The position numbers and the translations under genes are program-made. A stretch of DNA of 64,000 nt. It comes from an uncultured Eubacteriales bacterium. GTDB lineage: Bacteria; Bacillota; Clostridia; UBA1381; UMGS1253. The DNA lies in contig CABUKE010000010.1 in NCBI GenBank assembly GCA_902492065.1, forward strand, positions 1 through 64,000. Reading direction: 5' to 3'. Within the stretch, counting starts at the first letter, position 1, and every line of letters starts with the position of its first letter. The notes under the pieces are model-generated. The model searched no databases. It saw nothing but the letters and a program-made list of their open reading frames with translations, and had not been told where the DNA came from. Below, piece after piece: positions 1 to 8,160 of this stretch.

Positions 1-2
1 TC

Positions 3-59
3 GCGGGGGCGAGCGTGTACGTGAATCAGGTGGTGAAGCAGGCGGGAAAGGGGGAGTGA
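3..59 (+). CDS. C-terminal end of a truncated-by-window protein
   Basis: The third forward frame is open from the window edge to a TGA at 57-59 and encodes 18 residues ending in VVKQAGKGE. It is followed within about 15 bases by a hairpin with a U-rich tail, as expected for the end of a plus-strand gene. The body of the gene lies outside the window, so no function can be given. Confidence 0.4.
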   Translation, partial: AGASVYVNQVVKQAGKGE

Positions 60-74
60 GAGACACTTCATTAA

Positions 75-125
75 GTCCTATTAAAGAAATGGCCCTGATT
101 TTTTAATAGGACAATGTTTTTAGGG
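75..125 (+). terminator. hairpin with U-rich tail after the partial gene
   Basis: Bases 75-85 (GTCCTATTAAA) are perfectly complementary to 102-112 (TTTAATAGGAC), and a T-rich stretch follows. A second inverted repeat, TATTAAA / TTTAATA, lies at about 130-149 and reuses the same core. The stem is AT-rich, so termination would be weak; it may also be a palindromic site. Confidence 0.4.
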
Positions 126-165
126 TTTTTATTAAAGTTTGGTTTAATAGAGAATGAAAAAGAAG

Positions 166-195
166 AGCCGGGGACACACATCCCCGGCTTTTTTA
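166..195. terminator. bidirectional intrinsic terminator
   Basis: AGCCGGGGA (166-174) pairs with TCCCCGGCT (181-189) around a CACACA loop, followed by a T run. It directly adjoins the stop of the minus-strand HicB-like gene, so it probably ends that transcript as well as plus-strand read-through. Confidence 0.8.
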
Positions 196-197
196 CA

Positions 198-398
198 TCA
201 AATAGGCTTTTCAGGAAATTTGTTTGCTGTTTTGCAAAACTCCAAATAGTTATCAATGCTTTGATGGAACATTTCTGTTAACTCACCTATAGTGGAGCCG
301 TGAAAATTCAATGAATCCGAAACGCCGCAGACCTCGCCTACAAAAATATTGTCGTTGTAGTCGTATTCAAATTTTGCGTGGTAACCCTTATATTCCAT
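198..398 (-). CDS. HicB-like antitoxin, C-terminally truncated
   Basis: A 66-residue protein starting at the ATG at 398. The body (KGYHAKFEYDYNDNIFVGEV, then GSTIGELTEMFHQSIDNYLEFC) matches the partial RNase H-like fold of HicB-family antitoxins. Family members normally continue after an EKP motif into a ribbon-helix-helix or HTH DNA-binding domain; here the protein stops right after EKPI and a terminator follows. No HicA toxin gene lies next to it. The start overlaps the end of the DUF1828-type gene by 11 bases, suggesting translational coupling. It is either a decayed antitoxin or a minimal form that has lost DNA binding. Family assignment is from motif recall. Confidence 0.65.
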   Translation of the reverse strand: MEYKGYHAKFEYDYNDNIFVGEVCGVSDSLNFHGSTIGELTEMFHQSIDNYLEFCKTANKFPEKPI

Positions 399-783
399 CC
401 GCCGCACCGTCCTTGAAGATAAAACCGATTCTCAGTATACATTGTATCAAAGCGTTTGCATTGCTTCCAAAATCGGAATTGCTGCACTCTATAGAAAGCG
501 CATTTCCGTCTAACCGAACGCCGTAATATGACAGAATTTCGCTTAAAGCTTGAGGCTTTTCGGTGGGAATATAATTCGATAATTCCAAATTAGAAATTGT
601 TTCTCCGTAATCAGTCAGCATATAGGAATTTCCTTGCTTTTGGGCAAAAATTTCGGTATAGTCATTATTAAAATCCAAAAACGGCACGGTCAGCCGAACC
701 ATGTTCTGCGACAAATCTGTTGCTTTCATGTTGTTAGAGAACCAATCTAAATAATCGCGCTTGAAATCCGTTTGTCCGCTCAT
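388..783 (-). CDS. DUF1828-domain protein, short form
   Basis: A 131-residue protein. The ATG at 783 is preferred over an upstream GTG because AAGGAG lies 8 bases before it. The segment VRLTVPFLDFNNDYTEIFAQ followed by YMLTDYGETISNLEL is typical of the DUF1828 domain. Known relatives usually carry a second domain (DUF1829) and are roughly twice as long; this one ends after the first domain. It overlaps the HicB-like gene downstream. Base composition is AT-rich compared with the core genes. Function is not established; the pairing with an antitoxin-like gene suggests a defence or toxin-antitoxin remnant, which is inference. Confidence 0.6.
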   Translation of the reverse strand: MSGQTDFKRDYLDWFSNNMKATDLSQNMVRLTVPFLDFNNDYTEIFAQKQGNSYMLTDYGETISNLELSNYIPTEKPQALSEILSYYGVRLDGNALSIECSNSDFGSNANALIQCILRIGFIFKDGAADGI

Positions 784-875
784 TCGCCTCACTCCTTTTG
801 AGGTTACTTGTTAAGATAATTGTATAGCTTATAGAGGGATTTGTCAATTAATAAAACATATGTTTGGGATAAATA

Positions 876-904
876 TTGACAAATGTTGGGGTATGGAATA
901 TAAT
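876..904 (+). promoter_or_regulatory. consensus sigma-A promoter for an orphan small RNA
   Basis: TTGACA (876-881) and TATAAT (899-904) are both perfect consensus hexamers separated by exactly 17 bases. No plausible plus-strand protein gene follows before the next minus-strand gene, so the promoter appears to serve the non-coding transcript described next. Confidence 0.8.
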
Positions 905-910
905 ATAAAT

Positions 911-1048
911 AACAGAACCCGGCGCGCCTCTTTGGATGCGTACCATGTCGGGTCGTTTAATTTTCTCCGTGGCATAGTAACCCTCCCACAATCCGGGATA
1001 TGGCGAAGCTACGGGGCGGAATTTGCCGGGGGACGCCCCGGCTTTTTT
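911..1048 (+). ncRNA. candidate structured small RNA of unknown family
   Basis: A transcript of about 138 nt is predicted between the consensus promoter and an intrinsic terminator. It holds no credible reading frame with a ribosome binding site. Several pairings are visible: CCATG/CGTGG flanked by ATG/CAT (about 938-975), ACCCG near the 5' end with CGGGT some 35 bases later, and an alternative pairing of the 5' CCCGGC with the left arm of the terminator. Such competing pairings are seen in attenuators and in stand-alone RNAs. I could not match it to 6S, SRP, RNase P or tmRNA by their conserved motifs. Confidence 0.55.
1025..1048 (+). terminator. intrinsic terminator of the small RNA
   Basis: GCCGGGG (1025-1031) pairs with CCCCGGC (1036-1042) over a four-base loop and is followed by six T residues. 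Confidence 0.8.
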
Positions 1049-1130
1049 GTTTGGGGGCGGGATTTATTTATCCTTTCTATAATGAAATGTCGTACATACT
1101 ACATTTGTCGCACTCCCGCAACCACATTGA

Positions 1131-1163
1131 AAGCCTGTAGCCACAATGGTTACAGGCTTTTTT
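1131..1163 (+). terminator. second terminator before the convergent LysR gene
   Basis: AAGCCTGTAGCC (1131-1142) pairs with GGTTACAGGCTT (1148-1159) with one G-T pair, followed by a T run. It probably blocks read-through into the convergent LysR gene. Confidence 0.65.
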
Positions 1164-1253
1164 CTATTTAGATAAGATTTTATATAGGACGGTTTAATGC
1201 TGCTTCAAGATTGGGATTAAGTTTATGAATTTCTTCCGTTGGAAATAAAATAC

Positions 1254-2144
1254 TTATATAAATCCCCCGGAATTCTTTTGGTTGTTTTGCACAAAAGAAA
1301 TAAAGGCGCTGACAGCCGTAGAAACCGTCTGGTTTTTCTTCCACACCAGCACACTGTGGCTCGACAGCGTGGGGGACAATTCCCGCAGGCAAAGGTTTGC
1401 AAAGCCGCAGTCAAACTCCAGCACCAACGCCACGGCCAATCCCTGTTCGACCATCATGGCGCGGTTACTGTAGGAAATATTGCTTGTGGCTACGATGTTT
1501 AATTGCTCATAGTAGGGGCCGAACCAGTTTTCCAGCTCATTTTGTACGGACTTTCGTTTTGCCGTGATGATGGGGAGCCCAACCAGGTCTTTTGGCGTTA
1601 CAGCTTGCAGGGAGGCAAGGGGCGAGTCCTTCCTTGTCAAAACATTCCACTTTTCTTCCCTTGGCATCCGGATAAAATGATACTTGCTGATGTCCACCGG
1701 CGCTAAAAGCAGCCCAATATCTATCAATCCGTTTTCAATGCGGTCCTTGATGTCGTCCGCGATTCCCGTATAAAAGTCAAACGTCACATCAGGGTACTGG
1801 CTACGAAAGGCAACGATTATTTTTGTAAGCTCGATGATGCTTTTCGTTTCGCCGCATCCAATCGCAATTTCCCCGGAAATATGTTCCTTCCCATGCGACA
1901 GTTCCCGCTTTGTTTTATCGGACAGTTCGAGCAGCTCCTGCGCACGGCGCTTCAGGAGCATGCCATCCTCTGTCAAGCGGATATTGTGATTGCCGCGGGA
2001 AAACAGCTTCACGCCCAGTTCTTCCTCAAGCTGGGCAATCTGCCGCGACAGGGTTGGTTGGGTTATATGAAGAATTTGCGCCGCTTTTGTGATGTTTTCC
2101 TCCCGCGCAATTGTCAAAAAGTAGTTTAAAACGCGCAGCTCCAT
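1254..2144 (-). CDS. LysR-family transcriptional regulator
   Basis: A protein of 296 residues starting with MELRVLNYF at the ATG at 2144; the frame extends further upstream, but LysR proteins characteristically begin this way and a GAGGTGA lies just before it. Residues 1-60 form the winged HTH (ITKAAQILHITQPTLSRQI, then LEEELGVKLF), and residues 90-290 form the periplasmic-binding-like effector domain. The gene follows dapA on the same strand but a terminator separates them, so it is probably transcribed alone. Its target and ligand cannot be deduced; it may act on an unlinked locus. Confidence 0.9.
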   Translation of the reverse strand: MELRVLNYFLTIAREENITKAAQILHITQPTLSRQIAQLEEELGVKLFSRGNHNIRLTEDGMLLKRRAQELLELSDKTKRELSHGKEHISGEIAIGCGETKSIIELTKIIVAFRSQYPDVTFDFYTGIADDIKDRIENGLIDIGLLLAPVDISKYHFIRMPREEKWNVLTRKDSPLASLQAVTPKDLVGLPIITAKRKSVQNELENWFGPYYEQLNIVATSNISYSNRAMMVEQGLAVALVLEFDCGFANLCLRELSPTLSSHSVLVWKKNQTVSTAVSAFISFVQNNQKNSGGFI

Positions 2145-2221
2145 ATCATTCACCTCGCTGCTTGTATTATATCGGAAATGCGGGAGGATTTCAATATCAG
2201 GCATTGAAATGTCCTTTTAAC

Positions 2222-2256
2222 AAAAAGAGCTTCCCGCTGTTTTAGCTGGGAAGCTC
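2222..2256 (-). terminator. intrinsic terminator of dapA
   Basis: GAGCTTCCC and GGGAAGCTC form a nine-pair stem with an inner GCT/AGC extension; on the minus strand it is followed by TTTTTG. It lies just after the dapA stop codon. Confidence 0.85.
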
Positions 2257-2263
2257 ATAGATT

Positions 2264-3220
2264 TTAGTGGTTTTTCCTCCAGAGCAGCGCGCCCTGCGGC
2301 CGCCGTACCGTTACCGAACCCGCGCGCGTATCTGCAAGCAGGCCGTAGCGGTGCAGACTGCCGAGCAAACGCTCCGCTGCAACCGGCTCCATGGCACAGA
2401 GGGGAAGGCGGCACTCGCCCACTTCAAAGCCCATGGCGTTCAGTGCGTGCTTTACCGGGATGGGGTTTACATCGCTGAACAGGTTCTCAATCAAGTCGAG
2501 ATAGCGGAGCTGGAGCGTATCGCTCTGCTCCGGATTGCCGTCAAAATAACTCTGGCAGATTTCGTGCGTTTCCTGCGGCACAATATTGGCCAGCACGGAG
2601 ATAACGCCCTTCGCCCCCAGCGCCAAAGCCGAGGTGATCTGGTCGTCGTTGCCCGAATATACGTCCAGCTTGTCGCCGCACAGGCTCATAATCTTCGCAA
2701 TCTGCGAAAAGTTGCCGCTGGCCTCTTTCACAGCTACAATGTTTTTAATCTCACTCAGGCGGGCGTACGTGGCAGGCAGGATATTGACCCCGGTCCGGCT
2801 GGGAACATTGTAGAGGATAATCGGGAGCGGAACTGCATCTGCGACTGCCTTAAAGTGCAGGTACAGCCCCTGCTGGGAGCACTTGTTATAGTATGGTGTG
2901 ACCAGCAGCAGCGCGTCCGCGCCGGCTTCCTGCGCACGCTTTGACAGATAGATGGCATGCGCCGTATTATTGCTGCCCGTGCCGGCTATAACCGGGACGC
3001 GCCCGGCGGTCTGCTCAACGGTGTACCGAATCACGTTAAGGTGTTCTTCGTCCGTCAGCGTGGAGGCTTCTCCCGTGGTTCCAGTAATTACAATTGCATC
3101 CGTCTGGTTTTCAATCTGATATTCAATCAGCTCGCCCAGCTTTTCATAATTAACAGACAAATCAGAGTGCATGGGAGTGACCAGGGCCACTCCGGAACCA
3201 GTAAAAATGGTATTTTTCAT
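2264..3220 (-). CDS. dapA: 4-hydroxy-tetrahydrodipicolinate synthase
   Basis: A cytosolic TIM-barrel lyase condensing pyruvate with aspartate semialdehyde in the lysine/diaminopimelate pathway; its product line also feeds dipicolinate in spores. The 318-residue protein starts at the ATG at 3220 after GAGGAA. Visible catalytic residues: Thr48-Thr49 in ITGTTGE, Tyr137 in LYNVPSRTG, Arg142, and the Schiff-base lysine Lys165 in VAVKEASG. Length is slightly above the usual ~295 because of a C-terminal extension. It stands alone, between the kdp operon and a LysR gene, not in a dap operon. A NAL-family paralogue is possible but the overall motif set favours DapA. Confidence 0.9.
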   Translation of the reverse strand: MKNTIFTGSGVALVTPMHSDLSVNYEKLGELIEYQIENQTDAIVITGTTGEASTLTDEEHLNVIRYTVEQTAGRVPVIAGTGSNNTAHAIYLSKRAQEAGADALLLVTPYYNKCSQQGLYLHFKAVADAVPLPIILYNVPSRTGVNILPATYARLSEIKNIVAVKEASGNFSQIAKIMSLCGDKLDVYSGNDDQITSALALGAKGVISVLANIVPQETHEICQSYFDGNPEQSDTLQLRYLDLIENLFSDVNPIPVKHALNAMGFEVGECRLPLCAMEPVAAERLLGSLHRYGLLADTRAGSVTVRRPQGALLWRKNH

Positions 3221-3288
3221 TGTTTTTATTTCCTCGTTTCTGTTTGTAGTTTTTCCAGATAATATTCCGGGCGCGGGGAACCGGGTAG

Positions 3289-3367
3289 TGTGCCTCCGAT
3301 ACGCGCCGCACAGGCTGCGCGCGCCCAACGCTTATGCAAATCCTGTACCGGACTACCCGGTACAGGA
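3289..3367. repeat. inverted repeats in the kdpC-dapA interval
   Basis: TCCTGTACCGG (3341-3351) and CCGGTACAGGA (3357-3367) form a perfect 11-pair hairpin. Its loop region ACTACCCGGT is itself complementary to ACCGGGTAGT near 3289-3298, giving two competing structures in the leader of dapA. There is no long U run, so this is more likely a weak kdp terminator or a leader structure than a strong terminator. Confidence 0.5.
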
Positions 3368-3394
3368 TAAACTGTCAACCGCCAGGCGGCTTTC

Positions 3395-4207
3395 TTACTC
3401 TGCCTGCGAGCCAATCAGCCCCATTGCCTGTGCGATATCAATATTTACGAGTAAAACATTAACGGTGTCTTCACCGAAAATGCCAAGCAGTTTGCCGCCT
3501 GTGTGGCGTTCTACGATTTCACGCACCTGTGCTTCGCTCAGGCCGGACGCCTCGACGATACGGGGAATCTGTACCTCTGCGGAAGCCGGCGTGATGTGCG
3601 GATCCAGACCGGAACCGGATGCTGTCAGCAGGTCGGTCGGGATGTCCTCACGCTTTATATCCGGGTTCTTTTCCAAAAACGACTCGATGTCTGCCTCTAC
3701 ACGCGCAGCCAGATCTGGGTTCGACGGCGCATAGTTTGCCGAACCGGAGCTCAGGCCAGCGAAGGTCGTGTCCGTCGCTTCGTCGATATTTTCAATATCC
3801 TTATAGAAAACCTGGTTTCCGTTTTCATCAAAGGTGTCATAATGCGCTTTTACAACATTGCCGTCTGCATCCTCCTCATCTGCAATAAAGAGGAGCTGCT
3901 TTCCGTCTTCGTCTTTGATATTATAGTGCTGGTTGCCGTCCTTGTCCTCGATATAAACATTGTAATGGTACTGGGAAGGACGAGTCCACATATAATAATC
4001 TTCAGTAAATTCCTGTCCAACGAACTCTGCGCCTACAGGCTGGCCGTCAACTTCCACCAGACTTCCTGCAGCCTGGTGCGGGAAGATGAGCGCCGAAAGC
4101 CCAGACAGCAAAAGCGGGAACAGCAAACCGCAAATAAGCATTAAAACAATGGTTACAACAACGGTCTGTCTGGTGCTGTGCAGGAATTTCTTAGTTGTGT
4201 CTTTCAT
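3395..4207 (-). CDS. kdpC: K+-transporting ATPase subunit C with acidic repeat insertion
   Basis: The KdpC chaperone-like subunit of the high-affinity K+ pump: one N-terminal membrane helix (residues 16-41) and an extracytoplasmic domain. Family landmarks are VGQEFTEDYYMWTRPS (64-78), then APSNPDLAARVEADI and the conserved SGSGLDPHITPASAEVQ. It has 270 residues against roughly 190 for typical KdpC. The surplus lies at residues ~79-150, where four imperfect acidic units (DKDGN, DEDGK, DADGN, DENGN) each precede an aromatic residue. Both flanks are in the same frame, so this is an insertion and not a frameshift. It is the last gene of the kdp operon; AAGGAGG precedes the ATG. Confidence 0.9.
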   Translation of the reverse strand: MKDTTKKFLHSTRQTVVVTIVLMLICGLLFPLLLSGLSALIFPHQAAGSLVEVDGQPVGAEFVGQEFTEDYYMWTRPSQYHYNVYIEDKDGNQHYNIKDEDGKQLLFIADEEDADGNVVKAHYDTFDENGNQVFYKDIENIDEATDTTFAGLSSGSANYAPSNPDLAARVEADIESFLEKNPDIKREDIPTDLLTASGSGLDPHITPASAEVQIPRIVEASGLSEAQVREIVERHTGGKLLGIFGEDTVNVLLVNIDIAQAMGLIGSQAE

Positions 4208-4220
4208 TCGATTGACCTCC

Positions 4221-6281
4221 TTATAAACCTAACCCAATGAGCGTAAGCATCGGGGCAATGATCAGGTCGATAATCTTGATTCCGATAAACGGTGTAATAA
4301 TACCGCCTACGCCGTAAATGAGCATGTTCTTTGCAAGAATCTTCCCGGACGACATGGGGCGGTATTTAACGCCCTTCATCGCAAGAGGAATCAGGCAGGG
4401 AATGATAATCGCGTTGAAGATGAGCGCTGAAAGGATTGCGCTGAACGGCGTTGCCAGGTGCATAATGTTCAGTACGCCCAACTCCGGAATCGCCATCATA
4501 AACATAGCCGGAATAATGGCAAAATACTTTGCAATATCATTTGCAATGGAGAAAGTGGTCAGGCTGCCCCGCGTAATCAGGAGCTGCTTGCCGATTTCCA
4601 CAACCTCCAGTATCTTGGTCGGGTCAGAGTCGAGGTCGACCATGTTTGCCGCTTCCTTAGCGGCCGTGGTGCCGCTGTTCATCGCAAGGCCGACGTTTGC
4701 CTGTGCCAGCGCCGGTGCATCGTTTGTGCCGTCGCCTGTCATGGCAACAACCTTGCCCTCTGCCTGCTCTTTCTTGATTACGTCAATCTTGTCTTCCGGT
4801 TTGCACTCTGCGATAAACCCGTCTACGCCGGCTTCCTTTGCAATGGTTGCAGCGGTCAGCGGGTTGTCGCCGGTACACATGATTGTCTTGATACCAATGG
4901 CGCGCAGACGTTCAAACCGTTCTGCCATACCAGCCTTTACCGTATCCTTTAAGTAAATGACGCCCAGAATGCGGTCGCCCTCGCAAACCGTAAGCGGCGT
5001 GCCGCCCAGGCTGGAAATCTGGTCAACCTGTGTGTGGAGGTCGGACGGGATTTTACCGCCGAGACTCTTTACATACTGTTCAATTGCGTCCGAAGCGCCC
5101 TTGCGGATTTTCGTCCCATCCGGCAGGTCTACGCCGCTCATGCGGGTCTGGGCCGTAAATTCGATAAAGTTAGAACCAGCCGTCTCCTCGCTGGTATCGC
5201 CCATACGGCGCGCAAGCTCAAGGGTAGATTTACCTTCCGGCGTTTCATCGTGCAGGCTGGTGAGCGCTGCACAGCGGATTAAATCGCTGCGGTTTGCGCC
5301 GCCAACCGGGTAAAAGTCCGCAGCAAGACGGTTACCATAGGTGATGGTACCCGTTTTGTCCAGAATCATGGTATCTACGTCGCCGCAGGCTTCTACTGCC
5401 TTACCGCTCATAGCAATTACATTAAAGCGGGTAACACGGTCCATACCAGCGATACCGATAGCGGACAGCAGACCGCCGATCGTGGTCGGAATCAGGCAGA
5501 CCGCCAGCGCAATCAGGGTTGGCGTCTGGAGCTGAACACCGGAGTAAATACCAATCGGATACAGCGTAACAATAACAATCATAAAGATAATTGTCAGCGA
5601 AACGAGCAGCGTGTTGAGCGCAATCTCGTTCGGGGTCTTTTTGCGCGACGCGCCTTCGACCAAAGCAATCATCCGGTCAAGGAAGCTGTTGCCCGGGTCG
5701 GATGTGATACGAATCTTTAACCAGTCGGAAACGACGGTTGTGCCGCCCGTAACCGAGCAGAAGTCGCCGCCGGACTCGCGCACAACGGGCGCGCTCTCGC
5801 CGGTGATGGCTGATTCGTCCACAGACGCAATACCCTCGATTACCTCGCCGTCGCCGGGAATGATTTCGCCGGCGCTTACCATGACAACGTCGCCCTTTTT
5901 GAGTTCGCTCGAGAGAACTTCTTTTTCTTTACCGTTCTCCAGGAGAAGACGTGCTTTGGTATCCTTCTGCGTTTTCCGCAGGCTTGCTGCCTGCGCCTTG
6001 CCGCGGCCTTCCGCTACAGCTTCAGCAAAGTTTGCAAACAGCACAGTTATAAACAGGATAATTGCAACAATAATATTGTAGGTGCGCAGATTGCTTGCGC
6101 CTACGTCCCCGAACAGTTCCGGGAAGAAGGACAGAATCAGTGTAATGACAAAGCCTACTTCTACCACGAACATGACCGGGTTTTTCATCATGTATCTTGG
6201 ATTTAATTTTACAAACGAGCCGATGATCGCCTGACGAAATATCTCTGGCGTAATCAGCTTTTGCGTACGTTTATTGCTCAT
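4221..6281 (-). CDS. kdpB: K+-transporting P-type ATPase subunit B
   Basis: The ATP-hydrolysing subunit of KdpFABC in the cytoplasmic membrane. Its 686 residues fit the family. The TGES actuator motif is at 160-163, the phosphorylated aspartate is Asp308 in DKTGT, and the MTGDGTNDAPAL hinge motif follows; membrane segments surround them. The ATG at 6281 comes 15 bases after the kdpA stop with AGGAGG in between, so the two are co-translated. The gene precedes kdpC by 13 bases. No unusual substitutions were noticed. Confidence 0.97.
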   Translation of the reverse strand: MSNKRTQKLITPEIFRQAIIGSFVKLNPRYMMKNPVMFVVEVGFVITLILSFFPELFGDVGASNLRTYNIIVAIILFITVLFANFAEAVAEGRGKAQAASLRKTQKDTKARLLLENGKEKEVLSSELKKGDVVMVSAGEIIPGDGEVIEGIASVDESAITGESAPVVRESGGDFCSVTGGTTVVSDWLKIRITSDPGNSFLDRMIALVEGASRKKTPNEIALNTLLVSLTIIFMIVIVTLYPIGIYSGVQLQTPTLIALAVCLIPTTIGGLLSAIGIAGMDRVTRFNVIAMSGKAVEACGDVDTMILDKTGTITYGNRLAADFYPVGGANRSDLIRCAALTSLHDETPEGKSTLELARRMGDTSEETAGSNFIEFTAQTRMSGVDLPDGTKIRKGASDAIEQYVKSLGGKIPSDLHTQVDQISSLGGTPLTVCEGDRILGVIYLKDTVKAGMAERFERLRAIGIKTIMCTGDNPLTAATIAKEAGVDGFIAECKPEDKIDVIKKEQAEGKVVAMTGDGTNDAPALAQANVGLAMNSGTTAAKEAANMVDLDSDPTKILEVVEIGKQLLITRGSLTTFSIANDIAKYFAIIPAMFMMAIPELGVLNIMHLATPFSAILSALIFNAIIIPCLIPLAMKGVKYRPMSSGKILAKNMLIYGVGGIITPFIGIKIIDLIIAPMLTLIGLGL

Positions 6282-6296
6282 GATTATGCTTCCTCC

Positions 6297-8048
6297 TTAC
6301 GACCATAGAGTGAGATGTTCCGCGATCGGGCCAAGTGACAGTACCGGGAAGAACGTCAGCGCTGCAAAGATGTATACCACAAATACCAGTATAATCGCAA
6401 ACGAAAGGGTATCAGTGTGCAGTATGCCGACGGACTCGCTTACAAAGCGTTTTTTCATCAGCGAACCGGCAATTGCAAGCTGGATCACAATGGACAGGTA
6501 TCTGCCAAAGAACATGGCAAGACCTGTTGTAATGTTCCAGAACATGGTATTGTCGGCCAAGCCTTCAAAACCGGAACCGTTGTTCGCCGCTGAAGAAGAA
6601 TACTCATAGAGCACCTGTGACAGTCCGTGGAAGCCCGGGTTTGTAATACCTTCCAGACCGGCCTGCGTCCCAACTGCCAAAGCGGAGAAAGCGAGAATCA
6701 GGAACGGATGAATAATGATGCACAGCGCAGTCAGCTTCATCTCGCGTCCTTCAATCTTCTTGCCTAAATATTCCGGCGTACGCCCGATCATCAGTCCGCA
6801 GATAAATACGGCCAGAATTGCGTACATAATCATATTCATCAAACCAACGCCCTTACCGCCGAATACGACGTTAAGCATCATGTGCAGCAGCGGAATCATA
6901 CCGCCCAATGGCGTCAGCGTATCGTGCATGTTGTTGACTGTACCTGTTGTAAATGAGGTCGTCGTCGTGGTAAACATCGCCGATTGTGCAATACCGAACC
7001 GGACCTCCTTACCTTCCATACTGCCCTGTGACTGGCTCAGACCAACGTCTGCAAGCGCGGGGTTGCCCTGACTCTCCGCCCAGAAGCATACAGCCAAACC
7101 AATGAGGAAGATAATGCCCATTGCAGCAAAGATTGTTCTTCCCTCGCGGCCATACATCCAGGTTGTAAAGCTTCTGCGCGTTTTTACGGTTTCGCCTTTT
7201 TCCTCTGCCTGTGCACGTTTGCGGTCTCTTACCATCTTGCCAAACGTGATAACGCAAGCGCCCGGCAGAATCATCATCGAGTAAAGCTCAATCAGGTTCG
7301 TCAGAATTGTTGGGTTCTCAATCGGGGTTGAAGAGTTAGCGCCCAAGAAGCCGCCGCCGTTTGTTCCCAAATGCTTAATAATTTCCAGCGCGGCAACCGG
7401 ACCGGTCGCAATAATCTGCTTAGCGCCCTCAAGCGTCGAAACAACAATGTTCTCACTGAAGTTTTGCGGAACGCCCTGCCATACCAGCAGAAGGCCGCCG
7501 ACAATGGAGAAAGGAAGCAGCACTCTTGTCGTAATGCGAACCAGGTCTGCAAAGAAGTTACCCACATTGTCCTTCGACTTTCCTGCCAGACCGCGAATGA
7601 ACGCAACACATGCCGCGTAGCCGCTGGCCGCAGAAACAAACATCATAAATATGATAACCAACATCTGTGACAAATACGACAGGCCCGACTCACCAGAATA
7701 GTGCTGCAGGTTTGTATTCGTCATAAAGCTGATAATTGTATTGAAGGAAAGTGATTCCTCCATGTTTCCAATTCCATTTGGATTAAACAGGCCAATACTC
7801 TGAATACGCAGAATAATGTAGCCAAGCAGTATCATAACTGCGTTTGTCGCAAGCAGGGCAATGGCGTACTGTTTCCAGTTCATGCCCTTCTGCGGCTTGA
7901 TTCCGCTGACCTTGTAGATCAGGTTGTCAACCCGGTCAAATACAGGGTCTGCAAAGGTATGTTTTCCGGCTGCAATGTGGTAGACATAGATACCCACCGG
8001 AATGACCATAATCAGGTAAATCAGTATGGTCAATACAAGCTGTATCAT
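6297..8048 (-). CDS. kdpA: K+-transporting ATPase subunit A
   Basis: The K+-selective channel-like subunit of the Kdp pump, a polytopic membrane protein of 583 residues related to the SKT superfamily. Selectivity-filter-like segments are visible, for example GTNGGGFLGANSS and TTTSFTTGTVNN. It starts at the ATG at 8048 after AGGAGGGA. It follows kdpF by 21 bases and is followed directly by kdpB. Expression is expected from the KdpE-type promoter upstream of the two peptide genes. Confidence 0.97.
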   Translation of the reverse strand: MIQLVLTILIYLIMVIPVGIYVYHIAAGKHTFADPVFDRVDNLIYKVSGIKPQKGMNWKQYAIALLATNAVMILLGYIILRIQSIGLFNPNGIGNMEESLSFNTIISFMTNTNLQHYSGESGLSYLSQMLVIIFMMFVSAASGYAACVAFIRGLAGKSKDNVGNFFADLVRITTRVLLPFSIVGGLLLVWQGVPQNFSENIVVSTLEGAKQIIATGPVAALEIIKHLGTNGGGFLGANSSTPIENPTILTNLIELYSMMILPGACVITFGKMVRDRKRAQAEEKGETVKTRRSFTTWMYGREGRTIFAAMGIIFLIGLAVCFWAESQGNPALADVGLSQSQGSMEGKEVRFGIAQSAMFTTTTTSFTTGTVNNMHDTLTPLGGMIPLLHMMLNVVFGGKGVGLMNMIMYAILAVFICGLMIGRTPEYLGKKIEGREMKLTALCIIIHPFLILAFSALAVGTQAGLEGITNPGFHGLSQVLYEYSSSAANNGSGFEGLADNTMFWNITTGLAMFFGRYLSIVIQLAIAGSLMKKRFVSESVGILHTDTLSFAIILVFVVYIFAALTFFPVLSLGPIAEHLTLWS

Positions 8049-8069
8049 TATAATTCCCTCCTGTTAGCC

Positions 8070-8147
8070 TTAGAATTTTTCTGGGTGTACGAGTGCATAA
8101 ACCAGGTAGACACCCATAAGCAAAACAATTGCTCCGAGTATTATCAT
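8070..8147 (-). CDS. kdpF: KdpF small membrane subunit
   Basis: A 25-residue peptide, MIILGAIVLLMGVYLVYALV followed by HPEKF, starting at the ATG at 8147 with GGAGG nine bases before. It has a single hydrophobic helix, the pattern and typical C-terminal PE-F end of KdpF, which sits beside KdpA and stabilises the complex. It lies immediately upstream of kdpA, as in most kdp operons. Confidence 0.9.
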   Translation of the reverse strand: MIILGAIVLLMGVYLVYALVHPEKF

Positions 8148-8160
8148 ACTATTTCCTCCT

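Noticed and set aside
3758..3973. Frameshift or fusion artefact in kdpC
   Set aside because: Conserved KdpC motifs on both sides are in the same frame and the insertion has its own internal repeat pattern.
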